Assembly (NCBI RefSeq): GCF_000455605.1
Contig: NC_017025.1
Span: forward strand, 1,736,001-1,800,000
DNA: 64,000 bases
Source: Flavobacterium indicum GPTSA100-9 = DSM 17447
GTDB taxonomy: Bacteria; Bacteroidota; Bacteroidia; Flavobacteriales; Flavobacteriaceae
Direction: 5' to 3'
Both the position numbers and the translations under genes were made by a program. The notes under the pieces were generated by a model. It made no database searches and was not told the DNA's origin. It worked only from the letters and a program-made list of their open reading frames with translations. This document shows positions 28,620 to 36,588 of this stretch, piece after piece (the first letter of the stretch is position 1; the number at the start of each line of letters is the position of its first letter).

Positions 28620-29192
28620 CTAGCTTTTATAAAACCGCCTTAGCAGAAGTTTTATTTTTTTATTACATTTATTAGTTGGTCGAAGATTTTTTGATTTTTC
28701 TTTAGATGAATAATAAATTTTCTGATTGGTATTAGTTGTAATATATATTATAGGTTGTTCAACAGAATTAATAAACAAATTTACATTTTCACCATTTTTG
28801 GTTTTAAAATTTCCTTTTCTTATAGTTTGTAATGCAAAACCATTTGTCTTTATTGATATTTCGGGTAATTCATTCACGAGTTCAATTGACTTAATTTCAT
28901 TTGTTCTTATGTCTATTCCATAATCACCTTTAATTCTAACCAAATTATCATTGATCTCAATTTGATTATCCTGTAGACTATAATAAAACATTGCAACAAT
29001 TGCTATAAAAACAACGAACATAAAACTCATCGTAATTATAGTTTTCAGATTCTTTTTTTTGTCGTTTATTTTTGAAAATCGATTCCCTTTCCAAATGAAA
29101 TAAACATAAGAAATTATGGGATAAGTTGCTATAAAAATTCCGCTCCAATCAGGATTTATAAAATAATATAAAATAATATAAAATTGAACCAA
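28620..29192 (-). CDS. Membrane protein with PH-like domain
   Basis: A 190-residue protein with two N-terminal spans (about residues 5-32, 50-70) and a C-terminal domain (about 80-165: NLVRIKGDYGIDIRTNEIKSIELVNELP) that resembles bacterial PH-like domains. Its start overlaps the end of the DUF3784-like gene by 44 bases. Such DUF3784 plus PH pairs are common in Bacteroidota. It is convergent with the Gabija operon, with 134 bases between. Function unknown. Confidence 0.6.
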   Translation of the reverse strand: MVQFYIILYYFINPDWSGIFIATYPIISYVYFIWKGNRFSKINDKKKNLKTIITMSFMFVVFIAIVAMFYYSLQDNQIEINDNLVRIKGDYGIDIRTNEIKSIELVNELPEISIKTNGFALQTIRKGNFKTKNGENVNLFINSVEQPIIYITTNTNQKIYYSSKEKSKNLRPTNKCNKKIKLLLRRFYKS

Positions 29193-29385
29193 TAATAAAT
29201 ATTGATATTCCTAAGAAAATGTGGAAATTTTTAATATAAGCTATATAAGATTTAATATCAAATTTTTGTCTTTCTTCTTCAGACATTGTGTTATATCCTG
29301 AAAGCAAATATTTAGCGTTATTTTCAGTAACTAAAAATGCTAATCCTAAAAAAATAAGACTCAAAAATGTAATTGCGAATATCAT
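29149..29385 (-). CDS. DUF3784-like small membrane protein
   Basis: A 78-residue protein with two membrane spans and the central signature GYNTMSEEERQKFD (about residues 29-42), which is typical of DUF3784. It is the upstream partner of the PH-like membrane protein, overlapping it by 44 bases. No function is established. Confidence 0.65.
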   Translation of the reverse strand: MIFAITFLSLIFLGLAFLVTENNAKYLLSGYNTMSEEERQKFDIKSYIAYIKNFHIFLGISIFIIGSILYYFILFYKS

Positions 29386-29397
29386 TGGCGTAAAATT

Positions 29398-29787
29398 TCA
29401 GCTAACACTATAAATTATCAACAATCCTATTATAAAAGATAATGAAGAAATAAATTGAAAATAAAGTGGTTTTAATATATCGGCAGATTTATTGGAGAAA
29501 TTATGATGAAGTTGCCTAGGAACAAAATAAAGAACCAACGAAGTAAAAAGCATAAAGCAACCAAAAATCCTGAATACTTCGGGGAACTTAGAAAAGTCAG
29601 AATAGGTAATTAATGCCGCAGCTGGTATAATTCGTATAGTTATTTCAGCGTAGTTTATTAAATTTGTACTTCCTGCTTTCCTTAATGTTTCTCTTGCTTT
29701 TTCAGGCTTGAAAAGCATTAGAAATCCTACTAGTATAAAAAATAAACCAAAGAAAATTATAATGTATTTTGCTAATAATATTTTCAT
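29398..29787 (-). CDS. Four-span membrane protein, function unknown
   Basis: A 129-residue protein with about four hydrophobic segments and the short loop KPEKARETLRKAG (about residues 28-40). It lies 12 bases upstream of the DUF3784-like gene and is probably co-transcribed with it. Family not recognised. Confidence 0.55.
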   Translation of the reverse strand: MKILLAKYIIIFFGLFFILVGFLMLFKPEKARETLRKAGSTNLINYAEITIRIIPAAALITYSDFSKFPEVFRIFGCFMLFTSLVLYFVPRQLHHNFSNKSADILKPLYFQFISSLSFIIGLLIIYSVS

Positions 29788-29883
29788 TAAATTTTATCCT
29801 ATTTAAAGTTATTTTGTTATAAAGAAAGTATTTATTCAAAATTAGTAAAATAATTTGGTAAAAATGTATTTTCCACCAAATTA

Positions 29884-29915
29884 AAAGCCATGTTACATCT
29901 CTGCAACACGGCTTT
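29884..29915 (-). terminator. Terminator closing the virus-like operon
   Basis: On the minus strand AAAGCCGTGTTGCA pairs with TGTAACATGGCTTT across a 4-base loop (two wobble positions) and is followed by TTAATTT. It lies 22 bases after the last gene. Confidence 0.75.
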
Positions 29916-29936
29916 ACCAATCAACCAAATCAAAAA

Positions 29937-30107
29937 CTATTTCTTTGCTTTAGCTTTCACAACTCTGCCTCCTTTGACATAACGATAACCTTTTTTAAGA
30001 GTTCCGTCTTTTTTAACACCCTCTCTTTGGATAATTCTACTGCACATTTTCTTTGCAGAGATAGTTTTCTTTTTTTTCGATTTCGATTTTGTTTTTTTCG
30101 CTACCAT
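29937..30107 (-). CDS. Very basic 56-residue protein
   Basis: The frame from the ATG at 30107 encodes a Lys-rich protein that starts MVAKKTKSKSKKKKTISAKK and continues through GVKKDGTLKKGYRYVKGGR to a basic tail (KAKAKK). About 40 percent of the residues are Lys or Arg. It is the last gene of the virus-like operon, 17 bases after the ArdC-like gene. A DNA-condensing or virion-core role is plausible by composition only. Confidence 0.6.
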   Translation of the reverse strand: MVAKKTKSKSKKKKTISAKKMCSRIIQREGVKKDGTLKKGYRYVKGGRVVKAKAKK

Positions 30108-30123
30108 GATTTCTGATTTTAAG

Positions 30124-32262
30124 TTATTTGACTTTAAATGATAATTTGTTCTTTTTAGGTTTATTCACTACTTTCTTATAGTACATCGAATATTTTAAAG
30201 TGAGGTCATTTCCTCTATTTTTCTCTAGTGTAGCAAATCGTTGTTTTGGATCTTGATGAGATGAACAATGAATCACTGAAGTCGGATTATGTGCCATCTT
30301 ATTACCGCCGTACATCGCTCCATTTTCTTTGACTTGAGAGATAAAACACCAAATAATTTTCGGGTATTTTGTTCGTAAATAATTTAATTGGTCTGCTGTG
30401 ATTTTCAAATCAGTTACCGAATCGGCAATAATGACTTTAACCACCTTGCAGAATCCTTGCAATTCTTCAAAAGGATTTTCTAAATAACCTTTTATAGCTA
30501 TGTACTTTCTCCCAGCTTCAGTAGTATTTCTGTTGATACTATCCACTGTGTCTTTGCTTTCAATTCCGCCTTGCTCATAATCAATGTAGGCTACTGGCGT
30601 TTGTTGTTCTCCAAAAGCATTTGCAATCTGCATGGCCAACTGTGATTTAGAACTGTGCTTGTTACCTTTTATCAGGATTAAAGCTTTATGAGGCTGTTGT
30701 TTTTGTAAAAACTTACCAATTTCTCCACCTAGAACAAAGACATCTTTAGCCTCCTGTGGAGCAGAATTAGCTGAAATAAAGCCAAGTTTTTCAAGCTCAT
30801 TAAGGCTTTTATCTTGATTAGAAATATTAGGCTTTTCTCTTCTTTTTACAACAGTTGGCACAGTTCTTTTTCTATTTGATTCAGTATTTTTGATTACTTC
30901 AATTGAAGCCGAAAGTCCTGCTTTTTTAGTTCTGGTAACTTTCGCTTTTACCTTTTTCTTTCCTGGTCTTTTTGATGCTACTTTTTTAACCTCTTCTTTC
31001 ACTATTTCTGTTTCTTCACTTTCAGTATTTCTACCTAATATGTAATTCACTGCTTTTTGAGATTGTGCTGAAGCTTTCAAGAAAAAGCGATTATCATTTT
31101 CTAATTCACTCACCAAAACAGTGTTCCAATTTTTAAGATACTTAGCTGAATTTTCTTTGGTCTGAAATAGTATTCCAGATTCAGAACACATGAAAACCGC
31201 TCCGAGTTCTGCAATGAGTTCCTCATAAGCATAAGGTTTACTTCCAAAAGTTCCTGTCATATCCCTGTTCAATCTTTTTTTTGCTCCAGTTGAATGGGTT
31301 AACTCGTGGAAAAAAGTACAGTAATACGAAGCCTCTTTTTTGAACGCTTTAATATTAGGCATATTGAGTTTATCGGTAGAAGGCTGATAATAGGCTCTAT
31401 CTCCAACAAAAGTGTAAGTAGGCGGGTCTTTATAACCATCAATAAGATTTTGAGCCTGTTCAATTGGGTTCACATCTTTATTGCCTGTCGGTTCAGGGAA
31501 TTTCAATCCTGTGCAATCGTCTGCTCTAAAAACATTGTAATACTTAATTACGGGAATTTTAGTAAGATGTTCTCTTAAATCTTCCTTGGTTAGACCATTA
31601 GATTTTACAAACTCTGTGAACTTTTCTCTGTCCGTAGTTTTGAATTGCAAAACACCATTATCGAAACTAAAAATCATTGTGTAATAAATCACACGTCTTG
31701 CTTTGCTGTCTTTCTTTAGGCTTGCACCAGTTTCTTTAATCTGATTGAACGTTAAGTAATACGGCTGGATGAATTTAATCGGTACCAAATAGCCTTTACC
31801 ATCTTTATCAAATTTTATATCAAAATTGAGTAGGAAGTTTGCTCCGGTATATTCTTTCTTGCTAACATAATTTTTAGCTGCACCATCAGAACCTGAGCCT
31901 ACCCAGTCTTTTTGCCATGGCAAATGCCCAACTTTCTCAATCGTATTAATAATTAAATCCGTGATATAACTGTAAATATCATCAGGAGAAACGCCATTTA
32001 GCCCACCTTCTGTATCTTCTTCAGATATGTATTCTAATGTTGGAAGAATGATTCTTTGCTCTGCTCCACTAAGTCCAGTAGATTCAATAAAATCCATTAT
32101 TTCAATAGTGAAAAGAATATCATTGTTTTGCTCCAAAACTTTGCTAATGCGACTTGTAATAATCGAATGTTTCTGCTTTTTAGCTCTTTTTAAAAGGGAT
32201 TTTAAAACGGAGCGTTTTACAGTTTTACCGTTAAGATTATTGAATGAAGTTATTAAATCCAT
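30124..32262 (-). CDS. ArdC-like zincin/ssDNA-binding protein fused to RecA-like ATPase
   Basis: A 712-residue protein. After about 95 residues, an ArdC-type N-terminal domain (IYSYITDLIINTIEKVGHLPWQKDW..., TGANFLLNFDI) is followed by a metallopeptidase-like domain with HELTHS (about 318-323) and a downstream AYEELIAELGA. This is the polyvalent anti-restriction architecture of plasmids and phages. A basic linker (PGKKKVKAKVTRTKK) leads to a C-terminal P-loop domain with Walker A KGNKHSSKSQ (about 528-537) and Walker B VKVIIADS (about 605-612), RecA-like in layout. It may protect incoming DNA. The ATPase could serve replication or DNA entry. Confidence 0.78.
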   Translation of the reverse strand: MDLITSFNNLNGKTVKRSVLKSLLKRAKKQKHSIITSRISKVLEQNNDILFTIEIMDFIESTGLSGAEQRIILPTLEYISEEDTEGGLNGVSPDDIYSYITDLIINTIEKVGHLPWQKDWVGSGSDGAAKNYVSKKEYTGANFLLNFDIKFDKDGKGYLVPIKFIQPYYLTFNQIKETGASLKKDSKARRVIYYTMIFSFDNGVLQFKTTDREKFTEFVKSNGLTKEDLREHLTKIPVIKYYNVFRADDCTGLKFPEPTGNKDVNPIEQAQNLIDGYKDPPTYTFVGDRAYYQPSTDKLNMPNIKAFKKEASYYCTFFHELTHSTGAKKRLNRDMTGTFGSKPYAYEELIAELGAVFMCSESGILFQTKENSAKYLKNWNTVLVSELENDNRFFLKASAQSQKAVNYILGRNTESEETEIVKEEVKKVASKRPGKKKVKAKVTRTKKAGLSASIEVIKNTESNRKRTVPTVVKRREKPNISNQDKSLNELEKLGFISANSAPQEAKDVFVLGGEIGKFLQKQQPHKALILIKGNKHSSKSQLAMQIANAFGEQQTPVAYIDYEQGGIESKDTVDSINRNTTEAGRKYIAIKGYLENPFEELQGFCKVVKVIIADSVTDLKITADQLNYLRTKYPKIIWCFISQVKENGAMYGGNKMAHNPTSVIHCSSHQDPKQRFATLEKNRGNDLTLKYSMYYKKVVNKPKKNKLSFKVK

Positions 32263-32264
32263 GT

Positions 32265-32735
32265 TTATTTTATTATTGAATACTCTTTGCCTAAAACTCC
32301 TAGAATCGTTTCAGTCTGGATATCATTTATGCTTTTAATCTGAGAAAGGTTTTGCCAGTTGGAAATGTTCTCTAGTATTGGAACTTCCACAATCAGATCC
32401 TTTAGTACATGTTTTCCTTTAGCAGGAATGGATAAAAAGCATTTATTTACTGTGATGGTAGCTATTCGCTTGGCTGTTTTATCTTTGAGGATAATTCGCT
32501 TAACGGTGGCAACTACACCATCAGGGTTGAAATTATCGCTTGTAGGATTGTAAATGGTAACATCCAAATTAAAGCGCATCCGTTTGAAATTAATATCGAA
32601 ATTTCTAATTCCAGTAGGTAATGCTTTTAATTTTTTCATTGTTTCTTTCCATTTATTGAGTTTATTCTTGTACCATAATGCTCCAATGCCTAATAATGCC
32701 CCAGTGATTACAATATGTTTTGCTCTTATTCCCAT
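32265..32735 (-). CDS. Membrane-anchored LEA2-like protein
   Basis: A 156-residue protein with one N-terminal membrane segment (IVITGALLGIGALWY, residues 8-22) and a beta-sandwich-like domain (about 45-140: FDINFKRMRFNLDVTIYNPTSDNF) that resembles LEA type 2 proteins. Its start overlaps the spanin gene by 10 bases and its end lies 2 bases before the ArdC-like gene. Conserved small anchored domains like this fit a virion-membrane or host-membrane protein. Confidence 0.6.
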   Translation of the reverse strand: MGIRAKHIVITGALLGIGALWYKNKLNKWKETMKKLKALPTGIRNFDINFKRMRFNLDVTIYNPTSDNFNPDGVVATVKRIILKDKTAKRIATITVNKCFLSIPAKGKHVLKDLIVEVPILENISNWQNLSQIKSINDIQTETILGVLGKEYSIIK

Positions 32736-33268
32736 ACAGTAGTCTTTTTTCTGATTAGAAATACTATCTTAAATCCGATATAGAATAATGCCAAAATCCC
32801 TAATCCCATTAAAAATTTCTCCAATTTTGATAAGTTTTTTTCAACTGCAATAGGAATCTTTTTAACCTGGATAATTGTCTTTACTTTTTCATTTTTTACC
32901 GCTGTATTTTCATTTTTGGTTTGAGCGATTTGAGCATAAAACTCTAATTGTTTTTTAAGTTTGTCGTAAATGAGTTTATAGCTGTTATCTCCAGATTTTT
33001 TTGAGGTATTTAACTTGGATAAAATTTCATCTACCTTGGCATTAACCAAACTATCAAAAACTATATTTCCTGTTTGACTTTGTGTAATCGGGGTAACTAA
33101 CTTATCATCAATTGCCCGATTAATAACTGTATTTTTTATACTGTCTCTTTTCTGAATTTCATTTTTAAGCAACGTGTTTTCCTGCTTTAATTTTTTAGCT
33201 GAAGAACAACTTGTAAAAACCATACTGGAAATGACAAACAAGATGATATAGTAGATTAACTTTTTCAT
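32726..33268 (-). CDS. Candidate unimolecular spanin (lipoprotein with C-terminal TM)
   Basis: A 180-residue protein whose N-terminus is a lipoprotein signal with Cys21 (SSMVFTSCSSAKK) and whose C-terminus has one membrane span (FLMGLGILALFYIGFKIVFL, about 152-171). A long coiled-coil-like region lies between (KLKQENTLLKNEIQKRDS..., EILSKLNTSKKSGDNSYKLIYDKLKKQLEFYAQ). One polypeptide tied to both outer and inner membrane is the design of u-spanins such as T1 gp11, which fuse the membranes at lysis. The neighbouring endolysin and holin-like genes support this reading. Confidence 0.72.
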   Translation of the reverse strand: MKKLIYYIILFVISSMVFTSCSSAKKLKQENTLLKNEIQKRDSIKNTVINRAIDDKLVTPITQSQTGNIVFDSLVNAKVDEILSKLNTSKKSGDNSYKLIYDKLKKQLEFYAQIAQTKNENTAVKNEKVKTIIQVKKIPIAVEKNLSKLEKFLMGLGILALFYIGFKIVFLIRKKTTVWE

Positions 33269-33399
33269 GGTTTTGATTTTTTTAAATAGACTTTTATAAC
33301 AAAAAGTAGTAGCTCAGAAACCTCTATTGCTTGAATCAAATCGATTTCATAATAAACACTGAGGATTCCAATAATTTTATCAAAGGTTTTTCTTTTCAT
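33265..33399 (-). CDS. Small protein of the lysis cassette
   Basis: A 44-residue frame (MKRKTFDKIIGILSVYYEID...) that overlaps the upstream holin-like gene by 20 bases and the spanin gene by 4 bases (ATGA), so translation coupling is likely. It has a hydrophobic middle and C-terminal half (EVSELLLFVIKVYL). Function unknown; a lysis regulator or small membrane protein is possible. Confidence 0.45.
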   Translation of the reverse strand: MKRKTFDKIIGILSVYYEIDLIQAIEVSELLLFVIKVYLKKSKP

Positions 33400-33679
33400 T
33401 TCCCTTGTTATTCAAACAGCCAGAACATCGCTTTTGATATTCCTGCAATTGTTCTTTAAGGTTTCTAATTTCAATGGTATTTTCATCGATAATCCGCTGC
33501 ATCTCTTCAAATTTCTTATCCGTTACAACTGACATTTTGGTATAAATTGAATCGATGGCCTCTAGTGCTGAAGCTTCCGTTTTTTTTAGTTCAGAGTTTC
33601 TCGACCTCCAAGCTATGTATATTGAAATCAAGGTGGTGGAACCCAAGAAATAGTTCAGTATCGTTTCTATTGGTAACAT
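33380..33679 (-). CDS. Holin-like protein: one TM plus coiled coil
   Basis: A 99-residue protein with one N-terminal membrane segment (LNYFLGSTTLISIYIAW, residues 8-24) and a long charged coiled coil (KKFEEMQRIIDENTIEIRNLKEQLQEYQKR), ending in CSGC. Together with the endolysin upstream and spanin downstream, this makes a pinholin or accessory lysis protein likely, but sequence alone does not prove it. Confidence 0.5.
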   Translation of the reverse strand: MLPIETILNYFLGSTTLISIYIAWRSRNSELKKTEASALEAIDSIYTKMSVVTDKKFEEMQRIIDENTIEIRNLKEQLQEYQKRCSGCLNNKGNEKKNL

Positions 33680-33690
33680 ATTTTTATCCT

Positions 33691-34404
33691 TTATTTAGTT
33701 TTAGAACCAAAATCGAGCACCCTAGTAAAAGGGTTGTAGTAGCTATAAGCAGATTTATTCTTCGGTTTGCCCGGTTTCGGACTCGCTTTTTTTTTTAATA
33801 TTCCAAGTGTGTCAATGCTCGTATAATACTTAAGTTGTTTGACTCTTTCAGAAAAATTAGTTAGCCCTCCGTTAATTTTCTTGGTAATTGATGTTATGTT
33901 GTTAGTATCGGCAATTGGATTAAGCTTGAATCTTACACTCCAAAACCAACCAGCAATATCAATAGCTATATCGGGACGTGAGGCCAAATCTGGGTTAGCA
34001 ATCACATCTAATCCTGAATAATCTTTATAGGCTTGATAATTAACCCTTCCTGTTAATTGGATTAATCCACGTCCTCTAAAACGCCAACCATCACCAACTT
34101 GTGTATTTCCTAAATTTACTTTTCCCCATTTTCCACCATACACAATATTAGCGATGGCCTCCTGATTAGCTTTTCGTTTAGCAGTTCTTCCGTACAGATT
34201 TGCCTGAGCAACCGAAATCTGGTTCGTTCCAAAAGTTTCAATCAGTCCGGCGGGAGTATAATTCAAGTTCTCAGAAAGCTTAATAAATCCTCCTGTTTCT
34301 TCGTGAAGCTGTGCCAAAAAATGTGCAACTCTCTTGGGGGTATTAATAGCATACTTCTTAAAAACCTTCAAAAAAGGTGTACTATTTGATAATAAAAATT
34401 CCAT
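33691..34404 (-). CDS. GH19 chitinase-like endolysin
   Basis: A 237-residue glycoside hydrolase family 19 (lysozyme-like fold) enzyme that would cut peptidoglycan at lysis or entry. The catalytic-site segment AHFLAQLHEETGGF (residues 27-40) holds the two acidic residues, followed by LSENLNYTPAGLIETFG. The core WRFRGRGLIQLTGRVNYQAY is a hallmark of phage and bacterial GH19 lysins. It has no signal peptide, so a holin is needed. The ATG overlaps the stop of the upstream 47-residue gene. Confidence 0.88.
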   Translation of the reverse strand: MEFLLSNSTPFLKVFKKYAINTPKRVAHFLAQLHEETGGFIKLSENLNYTPAGLIETFGTNQISVAQANLYGRTAKRKANQEAIANIVYGGKWGKVNLGNTQVGDGWRFRGRGLIQLTGRVNYQAYKDYSGLDVIANPDLASRPDIAIDIAGWFWSVRFKLNPIADTNNITSITKKINGGLTNFSERVKQLKYYTSIDTLGILKKKASPKPGKPKNKSAYSYYNPFTRVLDFGSKTK

Positions 34405-34547
34405 TACAACTGTACTTTTTTAGGTTCAACATTGGGCTTTTCATTTGATTTGGATTCGATTTTAGGTTTAGTTTCATCACTCATCGAAGCGATAATAATT
34501 GCGCCCAGCACACCTAAACCAATCCATATTCCTGTACTTGTATTCAT
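34404..34547 (-). CDS. 47-residue single-span membrane protein
   Basis: Read from the ATG at 34547, which overlaps the stop of the upstream gene (TAATG). It starts MNTSTGIWIGLGVLGAIIIA and has a polar Lys/Glu-rich tail ending KKVQL. One N-terminal membrane span with a short cytoplasmic or internal tail. Its stop overlaps the endolysin start. Size and topology would suit a pinholin or virion-membrane peptide. Confidence 0.6.
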   Translation of the reverse strand: MNTSTGIWIGLGVLGAIIIASMSDETKPKIESKSNEKPNVEPKKVQL

Positions 34548-35257
34548 TATCTCCAGTCTTTAAGTCTGATTTGTTTTATTCCTTTTTGAGTGAAAAGAGC
34601 ATTCTCCGTATTTCTTCCAAAATCACCATCAACTTTAACTTTTAATAAAGTTTGTAGTGTTCTTACTTCCATGCCTTTACTACCTTTTTTTAAAAGTATT
34701 GCTTTATCAATTCCTGAAGTTTCCGCTACGGCTTGAATAGTTGGTAAAATCTTTCCAACAGGTTTTATTACTGTATGATCAGGAATCCAATAAATGTCAT
34801 TCAAAAAAGTTCCATCTCTTTGAGCAACATAACGATAAGTGCCATCAGGTCTTTTGCCAACCCAAATGATTTTACCGATTTTATCTCCTTTTTTGAAAGT
34901 AGCCTTTCTAATTCCTTCGCTGGTATAATTCCCATCAGCCATTTTTCGTGCATCGTAAGTCTTTGTCCCATTAAAGCCTGAAGCCATCACTTCCTGACCT
35001 ATGCTGTATCTAAATGCATCAGCACTTCTGACAGGTGGTTCTGAAATTGTTTTTACAGGAATAATTGGAGCTGTTGCTAATGTTGGTGTTCGTATAGGCT
35101 TCGGTGTCGCAACAGGTAAAGTTTCATTGCTTAAATCCGCTTCAATTTCTTGACTGATTTCATTATCATTCTTATTTTTTTGAACGAAATAATAAATGCC
35201 ACCACCTATAGCAAGAGCGATACCGCCACCAATCCATATTTTATCTTCTGTGGTCAT
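34547..35257 (-). CDS. Membrane-anchored protein with peptidoglycan-binding-like C-terminus
   Basis: A 236-residue protein: N-terminal membrane segment (IWIGGGIALAIGGGIYYFV, residues 7-25), a polar linker, an SH3-like beta region (about 85-165: RYSIGQEVMASGF..., WVGKRPDGTYRYVAQRDGTF) and a C-terminal segment of PG_binding_1 type (LKKGSKGMEVRTLQTLLKV, then DGDFGRNTENAL). It could be a virion-membrane protein that contacts the cell wall at entry. It overlaps the next gene by one base and follows the preceding one by two. Confidence 0.65.
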   Translation of the reverse strand: MTTEDKIWIGGGIALAIGGGIYYFVQKNKNDNEISQEIEADLSNETLPVATPKPIRTPTLATAPIIPVKTISEPPVRSADAFRYSIGQEVMASGFNGTKTYDARKMADGNYTSEGIRKATFKKGDKIGKIIWVGKRPDGTYRYVAQRDGTFLNDIYWIPDHTVIKPVGKILPTIQAVAETSGIDKAILLKKGSKGMEVRTLQTLLKVKVDGDFGRNTENALFTQKGIKQIRLKDWR

Positions 35258-35259
35258 TC

Positions 35260-35682
35260 TTATAAGTATTTTGAATAATTTGATTTCAATAATTTATAAT
35301 CGCTGTCACTTAATTCCTCTTTGAGCCAAACCTTTAAAGGATGCCTTACTGGAGTTTGCCATAAAGCGAAATAAGTGTTGCCTGTAAGTGTATTGTAATA
35401 CCTACTTCCAAAGGCTTTTATCACCCATGAAAACTGTGCTGGGCTAACTCCAGTGAGCGTGGTAAAAATGGTCTTACGCTTTTCAGTATTAGTGAAATTA
35501 GCTTCTTTCATTGCATCATAAAGCACTGTAGCTATTTCTTTAGCGTTGAAGTTATTTTCTACCGTTCCTTGATTCAAATAAACGTTCCCGTTTTTATCCT
35601 TTTTTGCTTGAGCTATGGAAAAAAGCAGAATTCCCAATCCCGCTATTCCAACAGAGATAGGCACTATTTTTGAACTGTCCAT
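35260..35682 (-). CDS. Single-span membrane protein, paralogue of the next gene upstream
   Basis: A 140-residue protein with an N-terminal span (ISVGIAGLGILLFSIAQA) and a C-terminal helical domain (about 47-140). The motif LTGVSPAQFSWVIKAFGSRYYN matches the LMGVNPNGFVRIHNAFGLRKGIN region of the 35685-36188 protein, and both end with an L...LS/Q..E/Y..L pattern. The pair looks like an ancient duplication. Possibly structural proteins of a virion membrane; no family recognised. Confidence 0.6.
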   Translation of the reverse strand: MDSSKIVPISVGIAGLGILLFSIAQAKKDKNGNVYLNQGTVENNFNAKEIATVLYDAMKEANFTNTEKRKTIFTTLTGVSPAQFSWVIKAFGSRYYNTLTGNTYFALWQTPVRHPLKVWLKEELSDSDYKLLKSNYSKYL

Positions 35683-35684
35683 GA

Positions 35685-36188
35685 TTAAAAAAAGTTTGGG
35701 ATTATAAAGCGTAATTCCATTAGTTCATTTTGACTGAACTGGTCACCAAACCATTCTATCAGAGTCATTTTTTTTGATAAAGGATTGATCCCTTTTCTAA
35801 GCCCGAAAGCATTATGAATCCTCACAAATCCGTTAGGATTAACTCCCATAAGATTTTGCTTTACAGATTTAAAACCATTTCCAACACCATACATTGCACT
35901 ATAAATTGCTTCAGCTTTATTCTTTGCCATCCCAGTTGAAATATTGCTTGGTCTGTCTCTTTTGTTTTCTTTTAAAGGTGAAAAACCGTTAAAAATTTTC
36001 TTGTAAGCAAAGTAACCCACACCTAAAAAAAGCCCCATTTTCAAAACCCCTTTCACAATCGAGACCGTGGCATTTACTCCTGCACTTGTATTCTCAAGAG
36101 TTGTTGCAATAGCTTTTTGTCCTTGTGGAGATGAAGCTACTGCGGTAAGCACTGCGGGATTATGTAAACCTTGTCTTTTCATATTCAT
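35685..36188 (-). CDS. Single-span membrane protein, paralogue of the next gene downstream
   Basis: A 167-residue protein: a helical N-terminus (residues 1-45), a membrane span (LKMGLFLGVGYFAYKKIF, about 48-65) and a C-terminal domain related to that of the 35260-35682 protein (LMGVNPNGFVRIHNAFG...IEWFGDQFSQNELMEL). A 205-base gap lies upstream, so it may head a sub-operon. Confidence 0.6.
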   Translation of the reverse strand: MNMKRQGLHNPAVLTAVASSPQGQKAIATTLENTSAGVNATVSIVKGVLKMGLFLGVGYFAYKKIFNGFSPLKENKRDRPSNISTGMAKNKAEAIYSAMYGVGNGFKSVKQNLMGVNPNGFVRIHNAFGLRKGINPLSKKMTLIEWFGDQFSQNELMELRFIIPNFF

Positions 36189-36393
36189 TTCTTGGCTGTA
36201 GTATTGCTCCCAATTTCAATTTTACTCCGAGAATTTCATTTTAAGCATTCTAAAGAGTTGTCCCAGTAGTTGGTTCATTTTACTCTTCCCGTTTCATTTT
36301 TACTCTCTTAACCTGGAGCAATGTCTACACCTGTGTTTTATCATTGTTTCACCCGCCTGCAAATGGAGCATGCAGACAGGTTACTCCAACTTT
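36189..36393. other. Non-coding gap inside the virus-like operon
   Basis: The largest gap in the element. It contains an imperfect hairpin around 36351-36380 (CCCGCCTGC / GCAGACAGG) and TTTCATTTTTACTC repeats. I see no gene. It may be a promoter, RNA-processing or packaging site. Confidence 0.4.
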
Positions 36394-36588
36394 CTACATT
36401 ATGAACTCTTTGATTGTTTGCCAACTCTGGGCATCGGTAACCATTGCAATGGCTTTTTTGGATTTTTTCAGTTCCACTAGTTTTTCCAAAACTTCATTAT
36501 CCAAATCCGATAATTCCTGAATCAGTTTTGTCTTTTTCTGTAACTTGAATGGGTTGGTTTCCTTTGTTTTTATAGTTATTGTGCTCAT
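36394..36588 (-). CDS. Small helical protein, function unknown
   Basis: A 64-residue soluble protein, mainly helical and Lys-rich (QELSDLDNEVLEKLVELKKSKKAIAMV). Its start overlaps the upstream 269-residue gene by 4 bases. No family recognised. Confidence 0.5.
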   Translation of the reverse strand: MSTITIKTKETNPFKLQKKTKLIQELSDLDNEVLEKLVELKKSKKAIAMVTDAQSWQTIKEFIM

